Source of the DNA: OLB11 sp041392835
GTDB taxonomy: Bacteria; Bacteroidota; Bacteroidia; Chitinophagales; Chitinophagaceae
NCBI GenBank assembly: GCA_041392835.1
Contig: JAWKLF010000001.1
Span: forward strand, 310,001-374,000
Length of the DNA: 64,000 nucleotides
Direction: 5' to 3'
Both the position numbers and the translations under genes were made by a program. Shown here in pieces: positions 62,317 through 64,000 of the stretch (within the stretch, counting starts at the first letter, position 1; each line of letters opens with the position of its first letter). Under the pieces are notes generated by a model that worked only from the letters and a program-made list of their open reading frames with translations, made no database searches and was not told the origin of the DNA.

Positions 62317-63267
62317 AGATTTATTTTCTTTATACCACGCAAACGTTTTTTCAAGTCCTTCTTTAACACTTACCAATGGTTCATAATTCAATAATTCTTT
62401 GGCTTTATTAATATTGGCTAAACTATGAGGTATGTCGCCTTTTCGAAATGGTCCAAAAATGGGTTCTAAAGAAGAACCTGCAATATTTTTAATATAATTA
62501 AAAAGCGTTAGTAAATCTGTGCTCTCACCAAAAGCTACATTATAAACTTGATTCAGTGCATTTTCATTTTCAGTAAACAAGGCTTTCATATTCATATCTA
62601 CTACATTGTCTACATAGGTAAAATCTCTACTATAACTACCATCGCCATTAATGGTAGGGGCCGAATTATTAATTACTGCATCCATAAATAAAGGTATAAC
62701 TGCAGCATAAGCACCCTTTGGACTCTGATGAGGACCAAACACATTAAAATAACGTAGGCCTATAAATTTCATACCATAGGTTTTTGAAAACACATCAGCA
62801 TAGAGCTCCATTACATATTTTGTAACCGCATAGGGTGATAAGGGTCTTCCTATAGTATCCTCTACTTTAGGCATCACCTCGCTATCGCCATAAGTAGATG
62901 ATGAAGCAGCATATACAATACGCTTTACACCTTCGTTTTTGGCTGCAGTAAATATATTCAAAGTGCCAGTAATGTTAGCCTCATTGGTAGCCAAAGGATT
63001 GTCTATACTACGAGGCACGGAGCCTATAGCCGCTTGATGACTAACTAAATCAATGTCCTTCATACATTGTTGGCAAGTATAATAATCGGTAATATCTCCT
63101 TCTACAAATTCTACCTTATCATTTGATAAAAAAGCCAATAAATTATGCTTGTATCCTGTTATAAAATTATCAATAACACGGATTTTATTAACACGGCTAT
63201 CGCCTATAAAAGCCTTGAGTAAATTTGTTCCAATAAATCCGGCACCGCCGGTTAATAAAATATTCAT
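62302..63267 (-). CDS. UDP-N-acetylglucosamine/uronate 4-epimerase-like SDR (WbpP/TviC group)
   Basis: A 321-residue nucleotide-sugar epimerase. Rossmann motif LLTGGAGFIGTNLL, active site AASSSTYGD with YAVTK, and RYFNVFGPHQSPKGAYAAVIPLF, very close to WbpP/TviC that interconvert UDP-GlcNAc and UDP-GalNAc (or their uronates). HQAAIGSVPRSIDNP is also typical. The start at 63267 is favoured by alignment and by a -7 box; the longer frame to 63345 adds 26 unlikely residues. It probably feeds a surface glycan together with the 13.7-23.2 kb block. Confidence 0.85.
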   Translation of the reverse strand: MNILLTGGAGFIGTNLLKAFIGDSRVNKIRVIDNFITGYKHNLLAFLSNDKVEFVEGDITDYYTCQQCMKDIDLVSHQAAIGSVPRSIDNPLATNEANITGTLNIFTAAKNEGVKRIVYAASSSTYGDSEVMPKVEDTIGRPLSPYAVTKYVMELYADVFSKTYGMKFIGLRYFNVFGPHQSPKGAYAAVIPLFMDAVINNSAPTINGDGSYSRDFTYVDNVVDMNMKALFTENENALNQVYNVAFGESTDLLTLFNYIKNIAGSSLEPIFGPFRKGDIPHSLANINKAKELLNYEPLVSVKEGLEKTFAWYKENKSLYES

Positions 63268-63284
63268 GGTATAAAAAAGATACG

Positions 63285-63292
63285 CAAAAGTA
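63285..63292 (-). promoter_or_regulatory. -7 box of the WbpP-like gene
   Basis: TACTTTTG on the minus strand, an exact TAnnTTTG match, 17 bp before the ATG at 63267. The gap to the next promoter contains only a small inverted repeat TAAAGC-TTGCAT-GCTTTA (63411-63428). Confidence 0.55.
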
Positions 63293-63460
63293 CATTTTAT
63301 TTCTACTATTTTGTTGTTTTTAGACGAATAAAGCTTGTACAGCATTCAATTTGTATTAGTTATCGTTGTAGTGTAGAAAGTTGATGTATAGTTATATCGT
63401 AGTCCTTGTTTAAAGCTTGCATGCTTTACAATCTTATTTTCACATATAGTATTAGCATAT

Positions 63461-63468
63461 TATATTTG
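63461..63468 (+). promoter_or_regulatory. -7 box of the MBOAT gene
   Basis: TATATTTG, an exact TAnnTTTG match, 11 bp before the ATG at 63480. Confidence 0.55.
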
Positions 63469-63479
63469 ACGCATATACC

Positions 63480-64000
63480 ATGGTTTTCAATTCATTGCAT
63501 TTTATTTTATTTTTTATACTTACTACGGTATTGTTTTATTTGCTACCTCACAAATTCCGCTGGGCCTTTTTATTAGCAATTAGTTGTTATTTCTATATGG
63601 TATTTAAACCCATCTATATTTTAATATTAGCGGGTACTATAGTGATAGATTATTTTGCTGGTTTGCTTTTAGAAAAAACTGAAGATAAAAAAATAAAAAA
63701 ACGCTATCTCATAGCAAGCTTAGTAACTAATATTGGAGTACTAGCAGTGTTTAAATATTACAATTTTATCAATGACAATCTGAGTGTGCTACTAGGTAGT
63801 TTACATATTCAAAATCAGTTACCTATGTTGTCTATTTTATTGCCAATAGGGTTGTCTTTTCATACGTTTCAAGCTATGAGCTATACTATAGAAGTATACA
63901 GAGGTCATCAAAAAGCAGAGAAACATTTTGGTATTTATGCACTTTATGTTATGTATTATCCTCAGTTGGTAGCAGGCCCTATAGAGCGTCCTCAAAATGT
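63480..64000 (+). CDS. MBOAT-family O-acyltransferase, N-terminal part (partial)
   Basis: The first 173 codons run off the window end. The frame begins MVFNSLHFILFFILTTVLFY and continues with AISCYFYMVFKPIYILI, VFKYYNFI, LLPIGLSFHTFQAMSYTIEVYRG and MYYPQLVAGPIERPQN. These match AlgI/DltB/PatA-type membrane O-acyltransferases, which acetylate surface polysaccharides from the inner membrane. The catalytic histidine lies beyond the window. It is divergent from the WbpP-like gene and would fit a surface-glycan modification role. Confidence 0.88.
   Translation, partial: MVFNSLHFILFFILTTVLFYLLPHKFRWAFLLAISCYFYMVFKPIYILILAGTIVIDYFAGLLLEKTEDKKIKKRYLIASLVTNIGVLAVFKYYNFINDNLSVLLGSLHIQNQLPMLSILLPIGLSFHTFQAMSYTIEVYRGHQKAEKHFGIYALYVMYYPQLVAGPIERPQN

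Overview
The window looks like chromosomal DNA from a member of the Bacteroidota, probably a Chitinophagales or Sphingobacteriales-like lineage (inference). The DNA is AT-rich. Several secreted proteins end in type IX secretion (T9SS) sorting domains, either type A or the type B 'gliding motility C-terminal' form. Many genes are preceded by the Bacteroidota -7 box TAnnTTTG rather than a sigma70 -10 box, and Shine-Dalgarno sequences are scarce. Housekeeping genes of this phylum are scattered through it (fhs, uvrA, kpsF, priA, rnhB, ctaA/COX15, cysS, fumC, tilS, uvrC). No tRNA, rRNA, CRISPR array, insertion sequence or prophage was seen.

Layout. 1-11.4 kb: tail of fhs, an orphan TPR histidine kinase, uvrA, kpsF, an arginase-fold formimidoylglutamase-like enzyme, two secreted proteins of unknown function, and a priA lacking the usual N-terminal DNA-binding domain. 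11.4-23.2 kb: a surface-glycan block (two SDR epimerases, GHMP kinase, two methyltransferases, RmlC-like epimerase, glycosyltransferase and a divergent flippase) interleaved with two T9SS type B cargo genes, one broken by frameshifts. 23.2-39.2 kb: an LTA-synthase-like phosphotransferase, large T9SS cargo proteins, rnhB, heme A synthase, an Ala-rich lipoprotein and cysS. 39.2-45.1 kb: fumC, then an accessory patch with a decayed ParE-type toxin beside its antitoxin, a GNAT, a winged-helix/phosphoribosyltransferase regulator with duplicated operators, and a three-gene HipBST-like toxin-antitoxin module with three palindromic operators. 45.1-53.5 kb: a secreted DUF1579-like/VOC fusion, a LytS/LytTR-type two-component pair and a large LamG T9SS protein preceded by a possible LytTR site. 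53.5-64 kb: a SPOR protein, a thiolase-TPR-tilS-hybrid kinase operon, uvrC, a WbpP-like UDP-sugar epimerase and the start of an MBOAT acyltransferase.

Connections. The glycan block, WbpP-like epimerase and MBOAT protein point to an elaborate surface polysaccharide; in T9SS bacteria such glycans can anchor secreted cargo. The most notable non-gene signals are a four-copy dispersed intergenic repeat, two dense operator arrays (PRTase regulator and hipB), a candidate short antisense-strand transcript after kpsF, and -7 boxes so close to start codons that several mRNAs should be leaderless or nearly so.
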